A stretch of DNA of 64,000 bases, taken from Bolinopsis microptera. Taxonomy: Eukaryota > Ctenophora > Tentaculata > Lobata > Bolinopsidae. Made by a program: the position numbers and the translations under genes. The DNA lies in the NCBI RefSeq assembly GCF_026151205.1, contig NC_087076.1, positions 11,384,902 through 11,448,901 of the forward strand, given 5' to 3'. The notes below the pieces were generated by a model. It was not told the DNA's origin. It saw nothing but the letters and a program-made list of their open reading frames with translations, and searched no databases. Of the stretch, positions 32,535 to 45,600 are shown one piece after another; position 1 is the stretch's first letter, and every line of letters starts with the position of its first letter.

Positions 32535-35070
32535 ATGAACGGTTTGTTACGGTGTGGAATTCTTCTCATCACATATTTTGGATGTTTGATAGCTTCATGC
32601 TCCAACTCCTGCTGCAACGCCTTCACTAAATTTCAGGTGATTAAAAAATATATTATCTTGTTTGGGGGTCGTTCAAATATTACGTAATCAGCGGAGGGTG
32701 GACGGGGGTTTCCAAATGATTACGCTAGTGTAATTTTGACACAATAGCTATGTGTTAAAATGATTACGGAGGGGGAGGGGGGTTAAAAATTGGCGAAAAA
32801 GTGATTACGTAATATGTGAACAACCCCTTGTTAGCCTTTTTGCCAAAACGTACACTACCTACTACTTTACGTGAAACAGACACCAGGCACCACATTTTAT
32901 AGTCCTTACTTGTCCATATTTAGCATCAGGCCGGATTTTAGACATGTTTTATTGCAGATTTGTTGGGGTAATCGTTTTGGTTGGGGCTTGATCAGGACTT
33001 ATTAAGATAGTTATGGTATCGCTAGTTATGATTTATATAGCAGTTAGCTGATCATCTCAATGAATATTTGATATTATAATGATCAATGATTTCTAGTTTT
33101 GACAGCAGATTCAAAATCTATGATGAAAAGGTTTTCACAGTTAAAGAACATTTAATTTGAATTTGAATTTTGATCGGAGGTACCCTTCAGATCCAAGAAG
33201 ACAAATGTATTTTGACGAAAAGCACACAAAAGTTAACGAGCAAAATAATGCAAGAAATGGGTAAATCCGATAAGAATTTGTTCATATCTCCGAACAGTGT
33301 CGGTAACATCTTGAGGCTTCTACTTCTAGCTTCTCAAGGTATAGTACATGCTTTTTGCGTCCTTTATCTTAAAGTATTCTATATTTACTATTTGCTCTTA
33401 CCATTTCCGCCTCAACTCCAAGAGACTACATGATGAGCCCAACCACACCTGCACTGGTATGCAAGTATTTTACAGAATTTCCTTGCAGGCGTGATTTACC
33501 TGCTTATTATTGGATCACCCGATTAAAAAGAGATTGTAGAGCGACTTCATTAATTTGCCGGCTTTAGAATATCAACATCCATGCCAAGGCCGGTCAAATG
33601 AGATAACATTTCATGTGTGTTTAGTGTTGTGTAATCTTCTAATCAATAACTTTTATTCATTCACTTGTATTCTTCATTTTCCAATATAATATCAATTAGC
33701 GAAGATGTCTAACAGTTGTTTATAAGTATGACACGACGACTGCTGAAATAATACCATGTGTCATCATGCGGTCATAAGTCACAACTTGAACTTCCTATCC
33801 TGTGATCACAATGAGCAATCCTGCTTCCTGATCCTCTTTCTCCTCTCATTCTAAAGTATACGAATATTTCAGGTGAAACTAATGGAGCGCTGAGTCATGC
33901 TCTCTCGTCCCAAGCTATTGACATACACCTTGCCTCTAAATGCCTCGCTGACCGAATCTATGATTCTACGGGAACTGAGACTCTGAACAGCACTAATGAT
34001 TTCTTCATTTCATCTGAGTATAAGGAAAGTGAGAAGACGAGAGAGTATAGGAAAAACGCAGAACATTTGTATCGAGCTTCATTCTACAATTGTAATTTTG
34101 CAAGGAAACCGGACAGGGCACTAAAAAGAATCAACGGAATCGTCGAGAATAAAAGTAACGGTCTCATCAAGAACCTTTTTTCTCCTGGTGATATCAGCAA
34201 CGAGACAAAACTGATCATCGTCAATACAATCGCTTTCAAGTCGAACTGGAAAAATCAGTTTGATAAAACAAAAACCACATATGGCATCTTCAATGTTGAT
34301 GAAGATACTGAGGAATTGGTAAGAAAACTGGTTTTTTTTTATTTTACATAATTTTGGCCCATAATATTAATATGCCTCTACTGGACTACTGGTTCCTGCC
34401 AGAAGAAAGTGAATTGTTGCTGAAAAATGTATTTATAAACAGTCAACTTGAAAGCCGTTTCCGTTATACCCCCATATTTAACTAACCATTCTAATATTTT
34501 CAGACAGAGTTCATGGAAGTGGAAGGAAACTTCTCTCGTGAATGGGTCCAGATACCACAAGGAGCACTAGGTACTGTAGAAGTGGAAATAGTTGACATGC
34601 CCTTTGAGTCCGCTGAGTACAGCATGATGGCAATCCGATACAGCGGCAACCATTTCGGAGACTTGGCTGCTATCGAGAGTTACGTGGCAGATAAAGGCAT
34701 CTTGACGGTCCGGGAGTCGCTCAAAGAGTTCCCCACAGCAATTACCTTCCCCAAGTTTAGGATGGAGTATGACCGGGATCTGAACGAGATCTTCACTCGG
34801 GACACTGGTCTTGGAATAGTATTCTCTCCTCGAGCTGACTACAGCGGGTTCGCAGACGCTCTTTACATCAGCAATATCATCCACAAAGCTGTTATAGAGG
34901 TCTCTGAGGAGGGTACTGTTGCCTCCGGAGCAACTGGAGGCTTCTTTGTTCAGCGCGGCTTCGCCTCCAAAATGAAGTTTGATTGTCCCTTCGTGTTTTA
35001 CATTTATCACTCCTGCGACGGACTGGTTCTTTTCCAGGGCAGATATGCTTATCCTGATTCTACGGACTAA
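32535..35070 (+). CDS. Secreted serpin, inhibitory type, predicted P1 Arg (4 exons)
   Basis: Exons 32535-32636, 33191-33338, 33873-34318 and 34504-35070 join in phase to 420 residues, normal serpin length. The start MNGLLRCGILLITYFGCLIA is a signal peptide. Family marks: NLFISPNSVGNILRLLLLAS, GETNGALSHAL, RINGIVENKSNGLIKNLFSP, LIIVNTIAFKSNWKNQF, ITFPKFRMEYDRDLNEIF, ISNIIHKAVIEVSEEGT and the C-terminal CPFVFYIYH...LFQGRY. The hinge EEGTVASGAT has Thr at P14 and small residues after, as in inhibitory serpins. Counting 17 residues from the first hinge Glu puts P1 at the Arg of FFVQR|G, suggesting a trypsin-like target. Intron 1 holds a MITE. It faces the minus-strand serpin tail to tail. Confidence 0.93.
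32664..32827. mobile_element. 164-bp MITE in serpin intron 1
   Basis: Imperfect ends GGGGTCGTTCAAATATTACG and (complement) GGGGTTGTTCACATATTACG. The flanks TTGTT(T) and TTGTT(A) suggest a 5-6 bp duplication. A damaged second copy is at 63012-63135. The superfamily is undecided. Confidence 0.65.
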
Positions 35071-36209
35071 TGAACTATAACTGATTTGACTTGCTGAGGA
35101 AGAAACAGATCCACACAATCCCCTCAATTTTGGGAGTATGGCGCTGGAGGACAGTTAATGCTATTTAAGGTCATGTTACCAAGTTTGCAAAGATTAAATT
35201 AGCTCGAGGCACACCTAACGACAGGAGTGTTGTGGGTTCTCACATTTCCAGGCAACCTTAGAGCCGAGAGTTTGAGCGGGACGGTAACCTTGGGCCAGGC
35301 ACGTCTCTATTAGGAGGAGAGGGGCGGGCCCCGCTAGTCGGATGCTGGCACCGCGCTTAAAGTTCTGAGTTCCAACTCTCTTCCTGATCAGCTCACTTCC
35401 GCCGGTGCCACCGCGTACTCGGGCATGGCTGAGACATTTTACACCTTAAATAACTGAAGGATTTGTATTTGTCAATATCTTCTATTTATAATTTTAAAAA
35501 CGCTTAGTAACTGGGAAGTGATGGCCGCAAGTTTGACTGAACAGGACTGACAGTAGGCAATATAAGTGCGTTAATTCCTGGGTGGGGCACGGGTCTCGGA
35601 TCCTTCACCTACACTATGTCATCACCTGTTCTGACTAAAAAATACCATGTCATCTCAGATTCCACAAATTTTACAGTTCGATATTAATGAAATTTTTACG
35701 AAAATACATGACCTATAAGGTCAAAACTGTCACAATATTTTCTCTAATATTGAGAGGGCCAGAAAGGTTTCAAGCTATATAAATTAAACATCATGTGAAA
35801 TGTTTATCAGTCTACTTGACATGACGGATGGCAAGTCAGAAAACCCTTATTTTACCTTTTTAGTCTCAACATTTCAAATATTTGCACACTTATAAGTCAA
35901 CGTCATCAACGACTCAGACTCTGGACTCCATCCCTAAAACATAAATTATATATTGATCAACTTTATTTTCCAAACGCCTATCTGGCCCCAAACGGCAAAA
36001 AAGTTGATAGAAAATGTTAAAAAAGAAATTAAATAAAAAAATTCTCAAATAAATTCAATCATATATTAAACAGTCAAGTGATGTTTTCATGTTTCGGTTT
36101 ATCTTGCTGAATGTCTTGTCTCTTAGCTTAATTTCTGGCTCCGTTCGGTTGAGCTGTACCTAACTCTAAATAGCTGCTATATCTCTAAATCATCCTCTAA
36201 ATCGTTCCC
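35071..36209. other. Intergenic region between convergent serpins
   Basis: Holds the 3' UTRs of both serpins; AATAAA on the minus strand near 35962-35967 could end the minus-strand gene. A GC-rich block at about 35210-35440 stands out from the AT-rich surroundings and is unexplained. Confidence 0.5.
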
Positions 36210-39200
36210 TCATGTCTCATTCTGATTTCTCCCATAGTAGCGCCCTTGGAACAGGACCATGTTGTTGCAAGCATCGTGGATCACGTAGACAAATGGCCGG
36301 TTGACGATGAACTCTTCCTGCTTCTCAAAAGCTCTGATTAGGGTGTAGGAAGTTGCGCCTGCTGCTGTGGTACCTTCTTCAGTTACCTGGCGTGAAATAA
36401 ATTTTATTCATTTTATCACATATAGATAATAATACTCAAATAGATCTTTTAAACTTAAAGTACTTTATTATCACATACTTAATAAATCTTTTAAATTTAA
36501 AGTTAAGTCGTAGTATATTATCACATACTCAAATAAATCTTTTAGATTTAAAGTAAAGTCGCACCATATTATTATTATCAAATACTCAAATAAATCTTTT
36601 AGAATTAAAGTTAAGTCGCACTATTATAACCAAACCAATTTAGCTGAAAACTTCAAACTTTCAATTCCCACATATTGACAAGGACCACTCTGCGGCTAAA
36701 TTTAAACGGAATCCAACCATTGATTTCTGAGATCGATGTAAATGTTTTTTGAAAAAGACTATCAGCTGACTGCAATAGTAATTGTTGCCAAAAGGGTGCA
36801 GTTTGACTTTGCATGTGCAATTTTCTTCAATATTTAAAGCCGGTTATTTCCGTTCGAAGCCTTAATTGTATGATGTGTTCTCTCAAAATAGATACATATC
36901 TTTAAGACTTAAGAACTGCATTTACCAAACGGGTTCGTTACTAAGCTATAAATAACGAATCTCAACATATAAAAAACTATTACCTTTGAAGTCATAGCAT
37001 ATCGAAATCGTTCAAGAGTATGATATTAGTAATAGTAGGCTTGCAGACAAGAAAACCTAGAGTAGCAGTGTTTGTGGTCTCACCTCGATAACGGACTTGT
37101 GGAACATCTTGTTGAAGTGAACGGGATAATCCGTGAATATCCCCTCCAGGTCAGCATCCCTTGAGAAGAGCTTCCTGACTCCCTTGTTGTACAGTGCCCG
37201 GGATATGTCAATCTCTGAAGCGATCTTGAACTTGGGTAGAACCACTCTCAGAGGTCTATCTTGGTCCTCCAGGTAGTGGCTCTTGAAGGCGGGAATTGTG
37301 TGCTGGTTGATGATAGATTCCATGAAGCTGAGCTCTAGTTTCCCTTTCTCAGCCATGAAGATGTACATGTTATACTTGTCGTCTGAGTACGGCAGTTCTA
37401 CAACCTGTGCGTTTTAAAGTGAGTACGTGTTTCTTTGGATTTGAAGATCCAAAGATTCGAATCATAAAATTAATTAATTCCGTTGGAAACCTTATGTTTG
37501 AGTGACAGGTGCAGATTTCCTACAATTGCAGAGTTATGTTAATACATAAGTTTACTCTATTCAGTGCACCGCGGTGTTTACAAAAAGATTTCGTCATGGG
37601 AAACAATCTAAATTATCATGATCGTCTCCGGTCGCCCTTAATTTCGAAACTGGCGTCTATTAACTTTTAAAACTATTTGTTTACTCCTATCGGCAGGGCA
37701 TGTCTACCTCTGTAAAATTTTGTATCGCTCTGATAACACCTAAGATCTTATAATCCTAAGAGTAAGAATACTCTGTGACTGTGAGTGGACATAGTTTACG
37801 AGTGCTTGATATGACTTCCCCATCGCCATAAATAACTTATAATATGTATAATAACTTATAATATGGTGCCAAGTATGTTTTAGAATGTTTTATGACAGCT
37901 GAAAAATCTAAGGACGGTAAATGGCATGAAACCAATGTAAGGCCTTGAATTTTGATGTTATGATAATATCTTATCAAATGTATGAAAATTAGAAATAGCT
38001 TTTAAAACAACGGCTGTCAGTGTCGTCGTTTACTAGACAGAACTATGATATCTGTTATATATCAACATAACAGAAAGGATCTTGACGAAGGGCATTTTGA
38101 GTCTGAAGAATTCATTACAAAACCTTGTCTCGGTATCTAGGCAGAGAATTAGATAGATCCTTGTTCTATGAGTAAACAAAGCATTCATAAATTAGGGGCA
38201 GATTTGTGTCCTTTGCTTTAGAGTTTAGCCCTCGAATAAGATTAAGATTTGTATGGTTAGTCTTACTTGTGAATGGGTTCACACCATCAGATCTCAATGG
38301 CAAGAATTTAGAAACCGATTCAGCTTTTGTCCCCATAAAAAGGGCAGTGTTTACCTTCACTGATCTTTGATTTGTTTAATTTATGCGAGTGAAACGTTTC
38401 AAATTGAGTTAACGTTTCCTATTTGAAGGTATTGTGATTTAAATAAATTTCTGTTCGTATTGTACGTATTTTATTTTTTGGGGAAAATACCTATGTTATT
38501 GTTAGCACGTATTTTGAAATCCGGCTAGCAATTTTTCACCCTTGGAGTGGAAATTTTCAGTCACCCTGGCAATGATATCGCTGAATCCTAGACCTCATTT
38601 ACGTCGTGCAATGGTTTACGCAGCTATGTTGATTGTTGAGTTGATAGTAGGCACATTTAACTACTTAACCCTAACTTAATTAGTTCTGTAGTTCTAGAAG
38701 GTAGATATATTATTCTATCCAGTTTCAATATCATGTTTCTTACCATTTGTTAAACAATAAATATACATCGATCGTAAGATTAATAAAATAATTACTCTCT
38801 TACCTTGAGATTGTCGCCGTAGTATCTGAACTTGGATATGGTGATTGTGCGGAAGAGGCCCTCTATAGTCATCATGGGAACGTTTATGTGTTGTCGGGGA
38901 GCGGGGAAGAAGGCACCCTGGCGGGTGAGGGAGGTGTTAAACTGCTGTTTCCACCGTCCTTTGAACACTATGGTGTTAACATACATCAGCTTTGTAGCAT
39001 CCCATCTGACAGTGAAAGCGAAAGTCAAAATATGAACATAATGCGAAATTTAGACTTAGAAGGATGTGCCCCTGTTTCTGTTTATATTGACTTGACCTAT
39101 GGATAATTTCTGTTTGTTATCTAAAAGTTAAACTTGAGATGCTACCTCCATCTCCTTATTTCACATGTATTCAGGGTGACCTCGCTTATTTTACAGTTTT

Positions 39201-41532
39201 CACTACGCATTATAGAGTTTTGCTAGCAAGAAAGGAAATTAATCCATTTTTGTCATACAGATGAAACGTGCAGATATGAGATGAGCAATTTGATGGCAAA
39301 ACAAATCAACCGCTTAATTATTAATATTAATGAAAAGGCCTACGGTTCGTCATTCAAACCTGTTCATGAAATCGCTGACAATCCCATTGGTTTTCTCTTC
39401 CACGAATTTATTGACTGCCTTCCAGGCTGTTGGAGGGTCTTTAGAAAAGGGGACCCCCTGGACGTCCGAATCGTAGTAATATTTCAGCTCCTTGGCGAAC
39501 ACAGGGTCCAGACCCTTCATGAGGTATTCATCTGCAAAGAGTCTGCTTGCTACCAGGACTGTTGCGTTAGACTCCTGAGAGGAGAGGTGGTAAACAGTGG
39601 CTTAGGTGGCGGTTACTTCATTAATTATCTACACCCTGGCCATTTGAACATGGCTGGCTTGTCTAAATCCATTGACAAAGTATCTGATTAGACGTTGTTA
39701 ACTATGAAGTTTCATGTGAGTCAGAGGATTGCAAGAATTGCAAAATTCCAGTTTTACATCGTACAAATTTATAATCTCGGGATCGTGCTATTTTTCTAGA
39801 CCAGGTGTTATCATTGAGTAATTTCCTGCTCAAGCTGCATGCAGGAAGCTGTACCCCATTACCTGTTGGAAGGAGTCCAAGCTGCATTTCATTATCTCGT
39901 GATTTCGGTTGGCGCTGAATTTGAGCTGCGAATCAATCTCTAATTTTGTTATACCTCTGGCTCCAAGGGAGAGTGCCTGCAATAAAAAGGGTGAGCCGTG
40001 AGAATTATCTTCACCAGACTGTGAACGCTTGGAATATTTCTAATACTCCATTTTATTTCAGGATAGGTCATTACCGAATCATTTATAGCATTATTAGATC
40101 TACTTACAAAACACAATCCAATTTAGTTCCGATAAAACTATTAGAAATCGTTTTTAAAGGGAATGAAAAAAATTAAAGCATTTTTTCACAAATAAATTGC
40201 CTTTTCCGTCTATTATAAATATATCGACCACAAATCGAAAAAATAGGCAATTAAATTTAAGGATATTATATTGCTTCACAAGTTGTATATCTATGTAATT
40301 GTGTCCATTTCTAACAAGATTACAGACATTTTGTATTTATTTGGAAGTTCGTTGGACCTTTATTGCTCAATTTATAATGATCACCCACCTATATTTTCTC
40401 TCAATTCGCGAGGCCAAAAATCGGTTTTTCGCTGATAATTGGAAAAGCAAGTGTTGTAGGGCATATGTTGCTTCATTAATTGTATATAAATGTGCTAGTT
40501 GCAGCTATTTTTCACCTGTGCAGAAGTCTGTAACACCTTCCGAACGAAGTTAGAAAAGTTGACCAAAAATACCAACGACTTTCAATTTCTTCCAAAAATT
40601 TAAATATCTCGATTCGTGATGGCATGGTATGAGCACTTTCAAACTGTAATTCTATTCGCCTGCCATAATGTGACCATTGCAGTCATTTTTCACCTGATCC
40701 TATTGAGCTTCCGAGTGCCTTCCTTATGGCAGAAAAAAAGTTTAAATTTTGTTTGTAGGCGCATGGAGAAAATATTTTCTAGCTAGTTGTGCCCATCAGA
40801 TCTACTTTTACAACTCTTTGAGGTGGTTCCTGGGACTATGGACAACACATTCCTGCACAGAAATGCTTGTGACAAATTTACTCCCCGAAAATATCCATAA
40901 TACCCTAACTATAAGTAGAATACTCATTTTCATGATTCATATTTCCGGGCGAATGGCGACATGATAATTTTGTTCAAGTTGAAGTTTGGAACACAAGTGC
41001 CATTGTTTTCGTAATTTAATGAACGATTAACTTATTACAGATATGCTGAGTGCTGACGTCGAAAAGTGATAGATATCAGGCAGAATGAGACGGAAACTCA
41101 GATGGCTGAAGATTTCCGCGGGTATAATATTTAGTAGGAGCTCTTTAAATGTATAATATTACAGAACTATAACCTATTTATACTTATAGATCGCTTATAA
41201 TTAGTAGGCGGTCGGGTTTCGCTGGTGGTGAGGATGTGATGGGCTAGCTTGTAATTTGTAGCACCCGGTATAAACAAATATAAGAGGAAACTAGAACTGA
41301 CCTGTAGCACACTGATGATGCTGTAGGGTGATAAAGCCACGTCTACTGGTCCCGCATGTCTTACGTGTTCTCCAATCAGCTCATATGCGAATTGGTGGGA
41401 TATTCTTGCCATGGCGTTGTAGGCTGAGTGAGTCGCTCCGCAACAGAGCTCTTTCTTTTTGTTGAGATTCCTGGGTCTGCTGACCACACCCACGAGGAGA
41501 ACTGACAGGACAAGGAACAAGGTTTGTGACAT
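36210..41532 (-). CDS. Secreted serpin, inhibitory type (6 exons)
   Basis: Exons in transcription order: 41532-41302, 39976-39863, 39574-39360, 39005-38804, 37404-37084, 36386-36210, joining in phase to 419 residues. MSQTLFLVLSVLLVGVVS is a signal peptide. Family marks: VDVALSPYSIISVLQ then ALSLGARGITK, VNKFVEEKTNGIVSDF, KLMYVNTIVFKGRWKQQF, VVLPKFKIASEIDI, FHKSVIEVTEEGT and FVYVIHDACNNMVLFQGRYY. The hinge EEGTTAAGAT is of inhibitory type; the cleavage region is YTLIRAF, with Arg at or next to P1. The start codon is 2 nt after a 3' splice site (ttgtttcag). Its intron positions differ from the plus-strand serpin, so the pair is not a recent duplication. Intron 5 holds a minisatellite. Confidence 0.93.
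36434..36625. repeat. Minisatellite in serpin intron 5
   Basis: Four diverged units of about 43-57 bp, each with AAATAAATCTTTTA followed by TTAAAGT and, in the later units, AAGTCG. Confidence 0.75.
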
Positions 41533-41535
41533 AAC

Positions 41536-42157
41536 TGAAACAATAATAGCACACTTAATGACATCTTCTCTCTCTGTATCTAAAATTAGGTCAGAACGTA
41601 ATTAGAATATTTTTTTAAATATGAAAATTGTTATCATTTTACGATACAGCACGACGAAAATAAAAGAAATTTGTCTCGTTTAGCATGCTATTGTCGTCTG
41701 TTCATGAACGACTAGTATATCTTTGTGAAACTAAAGGTAATTCTTAATGGGGTTACGTAACACGGCCACTACAAAGCAAATAAACGTAAAAACCACTACA
41801 ACATAACCACCTCAAAAGTGTACTGTGGAGAACCCTAGATCTGTGGCCGCATCTCCTGTCCCCTAGCACCTCGGTATTACATCATGGTTCCGTTCCTACG
41901 TCACAAATTGAATAGTCTATTGACGGATTATTGGCAGACCAAGGTCTTATTTGAGCATGCTCCTCCTCCTACACTCTACGTCACACAGCCAATAAGTGAG
42001 TTATAGCGTCATGTAATTCAACCTCATCACTTGACCCCAGCTTCACTACTAAAGCACCAATTACTTCACCTTCACTTCACCTGCTCGAGTTACGACAGGA
42101 CAACACGAGCTGAGTGATTATGTAATTGTTGCGACCGTGCGACTGCAGGCCAGCATC
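41536..42157. promoter_or_regulatory. Region upstream of the minus-strand serpin, possible divergent promoter
   Basis: Two CTACGTCAC motifs (CRE half-site like), near 41899 and 41978, lie in a less AT-rich stretch. It would serve the serpin on - and possibly a gene starting near 42158 on +. Confidence 0.3.
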
Positions 42158-42646
42158 ATGCCGCCTCGTGGACGCTTCGGGAGTACAAGAAGTATTGGTA
42201 ACTGTTGACGAGTTGTCACTACTGGAAAAACATAAACACGATATGGAGATATTCCTATAATGAGACGGACTATATGTGTTCCATTATTTAATAGTAACTA
42301 TATTGTGGTATGCCCTTATTATGCCATGCAGCCCATCCCAGATTCCTACCTGAAACCCTGCTATTTTCATAAACTCAACCTGTCTGTGCCTCCTTACTTA
42401 CTTACTTTGCTGCAATCAGTGGGCGTGAAGAAATATCTATTTCCCGCATACTTTATTAAGTGCACATTTAAAGGGAGTAAGAGGGTCTATAGACAGTCAC
42501 CAGTTAGAATGAACAGGAGTGGGTCCAAGTTGCTACAAGTGCTGAGTTTTGAAAGTGTGCTAACAATCCTGTATGCTAATGATCCGGGTATCCTGACAGC
42601 TTATGAAGCCGCAGCAGGGCAGGTGGAACGTGTTGAACTATGTTAG
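42158..42646 (+). other. Possible first exon and a 128-codon open frame (unassigned)
   Basis: ATG at 42158 encodes MPPRGRFGSTRSI and reaches a GTAACT donor at 42198. A separate frame from 42260 to 42646 has 128 codons including KLLQVLSFESVLTILY and ends AAAGQVERVELC. The two are in the same frame but separated by a TGA. I recognise no family. It could be a gene start, a decayed gene, or chance. Confidence 0.2.
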
Positions 42647-45600
42647 AACCTCGTTGCTTTTTTGTCGTTAAACGTGCTTACTGCGGCCGATGATTTCAAG
42701 AATGGAGCTCTTTTTAGCAGAATGTGGCCCAATATTCCCGATATTTCGCCTCATGATAACAATTTCTGACGCTATTGTTTGTAGAACAATCTGGACCTTG
42801 TAAGATTCTAAAAGATGGAAATATTTATACGTTGTCATTGTCAGATCACGCATAGCTCGGTCTTGATTAGCTCCAGAAAATTCTCCAAGCTACTCTGCTG
42901 ATTATATTGACACGCCTTGACACGCCCACGCATCATTTATTCGCATCATTTCTTCATATTCAATAAGTTATGTGAACTTATGTCACTCACTATTTTCCTT
43001 ATGGGGCTTAATTATTTTGCATACATGAGCTATGATAACGGCCGTTTACCGACGTCCAAAACTGACTAAATCTCGAATTGTGGAACCTAAAAATCTGGAC
43101 CCTAAAAATGGCTGCGGAATCTGGAATACCTATAAAACTTGGAGGACCCTCCAAAATATGAAGTCGTAAAGAGGCACCTGCCACCTACTCACATTGATAG
43201 GCCTCTAAAAGTCCCTTAAACCTGGAGAGTGGAGAGCCTATTAGGAGAGACCATGAGTGGTCTTGTTCTAGCCTATACTTATAGAAGTCTTTAGAGCCTT
43301 GTGGAGTGTTCTGAGTTAAAGAGAGAGGCACCTAGGAAGATCCTCTAGTATTAGAAGCTTTACAAGTTTTATAACCTGGAGGGTTAGTAAAATATCGAGA
43401 AGTTTCTAAAACATGGATTACTCTCTAGAACCTGAAATGTCTCTAGAACCTGAAATGGTTTCACATCCTTGATAGACCTATTATAGGATACTCTAACCTG
43501 GAGCTATCATACTCTAGAGAGGCATACACAAACTATAAAAGTAACAAATTAGAGAGATCTTAAAAACTGGAAGGGTTTCTGCAGCCTAGAGAGTTCTCTA
43601 GAGTGATGAGAGGTATCTTAATCTAAACCCTAGACAGGCATCAGCTAGATCAGGGATCACAAAAGTTTGCGCAATGGATAACGTGACATCTGCTAATAAT
43701 GCAATAAAGTCCAATTACCATTGCATGACTTCCTGCAGGCATATATTTACGCCTGGAAACTATGAACTGTGATACAACACGATGTAAACTATTTGGCAAC
43801 GACCTGAGCGTGTTGTGCCATGCCGCGAATTTGAGACAAGATGTGAAAGATTTTACTTTTATTAACGGTAAATTGTGGGTTTTTCTCCAAACTGCAGTCT
43901 GTATCTTATCGGTGACTATACGTACTCGAACATAACTATGATTTTATCATAAGGAATGTTAGGAACAATGTATCCTAGAGCTTCTGTTACATTATTAGAT
44001 CTGGAGAGTCCTTATCAGCCTAACTTTGTTACTTTCAAGGCGTTCCAAATTGAAATATCCTCTAATAACTAATGGCTTAAATGAATTACACATCAGTATA
44101 GTTTGTTTCAACCGCAACCCGATGAGTTGTGTCAGTTTGTGTCATTATTGGTAATAAAGTAAATGCGGACAGCTAAAATATCCCATTTTTAGCACGGCAT
44201 CCGCATACCTATTATGTAGCTTCCTAAATTTTGCCGGCCGAAATTACTGCTTAGCTGCCAGACTTTAATCAACTGAATACAAATCTTAATTAAAATTATA
44301 AAAATTCCTTTCATTTCGTCTTTAGAACAGTTACTAAGTTATAGTCTGTATACGACAAAGTTCATGTTCACTAAATCGTTTATTTTTAAAATAGCTGTCG
44401 TAACAATTAATAAATAATACACATTTAGGAAATTGTTAATATTTGGAATGTTTCCTTACTTTTCCAAAATTATGAGTTCAAATAGCAAACTTTAACTAGC
44501 GGAATGAAGTTTGAGTGATTGCGTGGAAATTGTTGGCATAGTTTGACGGACCGTATAAAATATCTGATGAGTATTCGATCGTAAAACGATTAGAAATGAA
44601 GTGGAAATTTGGTTAGTCTGCCACTGAGTATCCTGAGCATTCATTTCATGAGAAGGCGTGTGCTATAGGTTACCGATTTGCCAGTGCTTCAGCACTAACA
44701 ATAACATATCAATTGATATATTCAAATTTACTGAGATCATTGCTTTGGACAGGAAACTTTTCGTGGAGATAAATTCTTAAAATTTCTGGGATGCTCTGCT
44801 TATCTTCATTCTGCTTATTGATTATGTTAAGGCCCTGAATCACTATGAGTATAAATTTCTCGGAGATATTAGGCCATAAAACATAGAGTTCATTTGAAAT
44901 TGAGCGGAATTATAATTTCAAACCCAATACATCGCCCCTAAAAACATCTCTATCCAGTAATTCCAGCACTAATTCCAATGATGGGCGTGGTGCATCACAG
45001 AGAAGATATCGGTTTCACGGAAATGCAAGGATTGGCGCCCAATTATGGTAATTCTTTGCATTCCTTAGAATGACGCCATTAGTTAATAGTTATGGTGACA
45101 ATATTTTTCAAGGCTTTACGTTTAAATCTAAAGCACCTCCCAATACGTTCTCGACGTAATCATCAAAATGTTTTAATTAATCGAGCACTTAAGTAAAATG
45201 TCTGACATGGTGTTGACAGATGTGATAATAATATAAGTACTTCTAACTCAATGAAGCTAGATTCTAGAAGTAGTGTGGGTTATTTTGAATCCAGTTAGAA
45301 ACACATTTAATTGTCGTGAGTTTGCAGTAGGGACGGAATACCACTAGAATTTATTGTATTGATTACACCAATTTAGACTTTCAGACCTTTGATCTTCCCT
45401 GTTAAGTGCAATGGACCATTGTACAAAGTGAATAATTTATATTCAGATACCCTCCTCAATGCCTGTATAAGCTCATAGAAACATCTAGAAGTTTTCCAAA
45501 GAGTCATCATTCTGCCGTTCCAGTCTAGTTGGCCGCCCTTATACATTTACAAATCATCGTTTCCCTTGACCTGATCTGGAAGTTTCCATCCTTCATTTAG

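Noticed and set aside
34567-35127. 186-codon frame antisense to the last exon of the plus-strand serpin
   Set aside because: The plus-strand frame has a full serpin C-terminus; the antisense frame is a shadow.
37446-37470. tRNA gene suggested by a GATTCGAATC B-box-like sequence
   Set aside because: No A box or cloverleaf pairing upstream; it lies in a serpin intron.
42260-42646. Definite protein-coding gene
   Set aside because: Frame of 128 codons but no recognised domain and no clear exon partners; kept only as a low-confidence entry.
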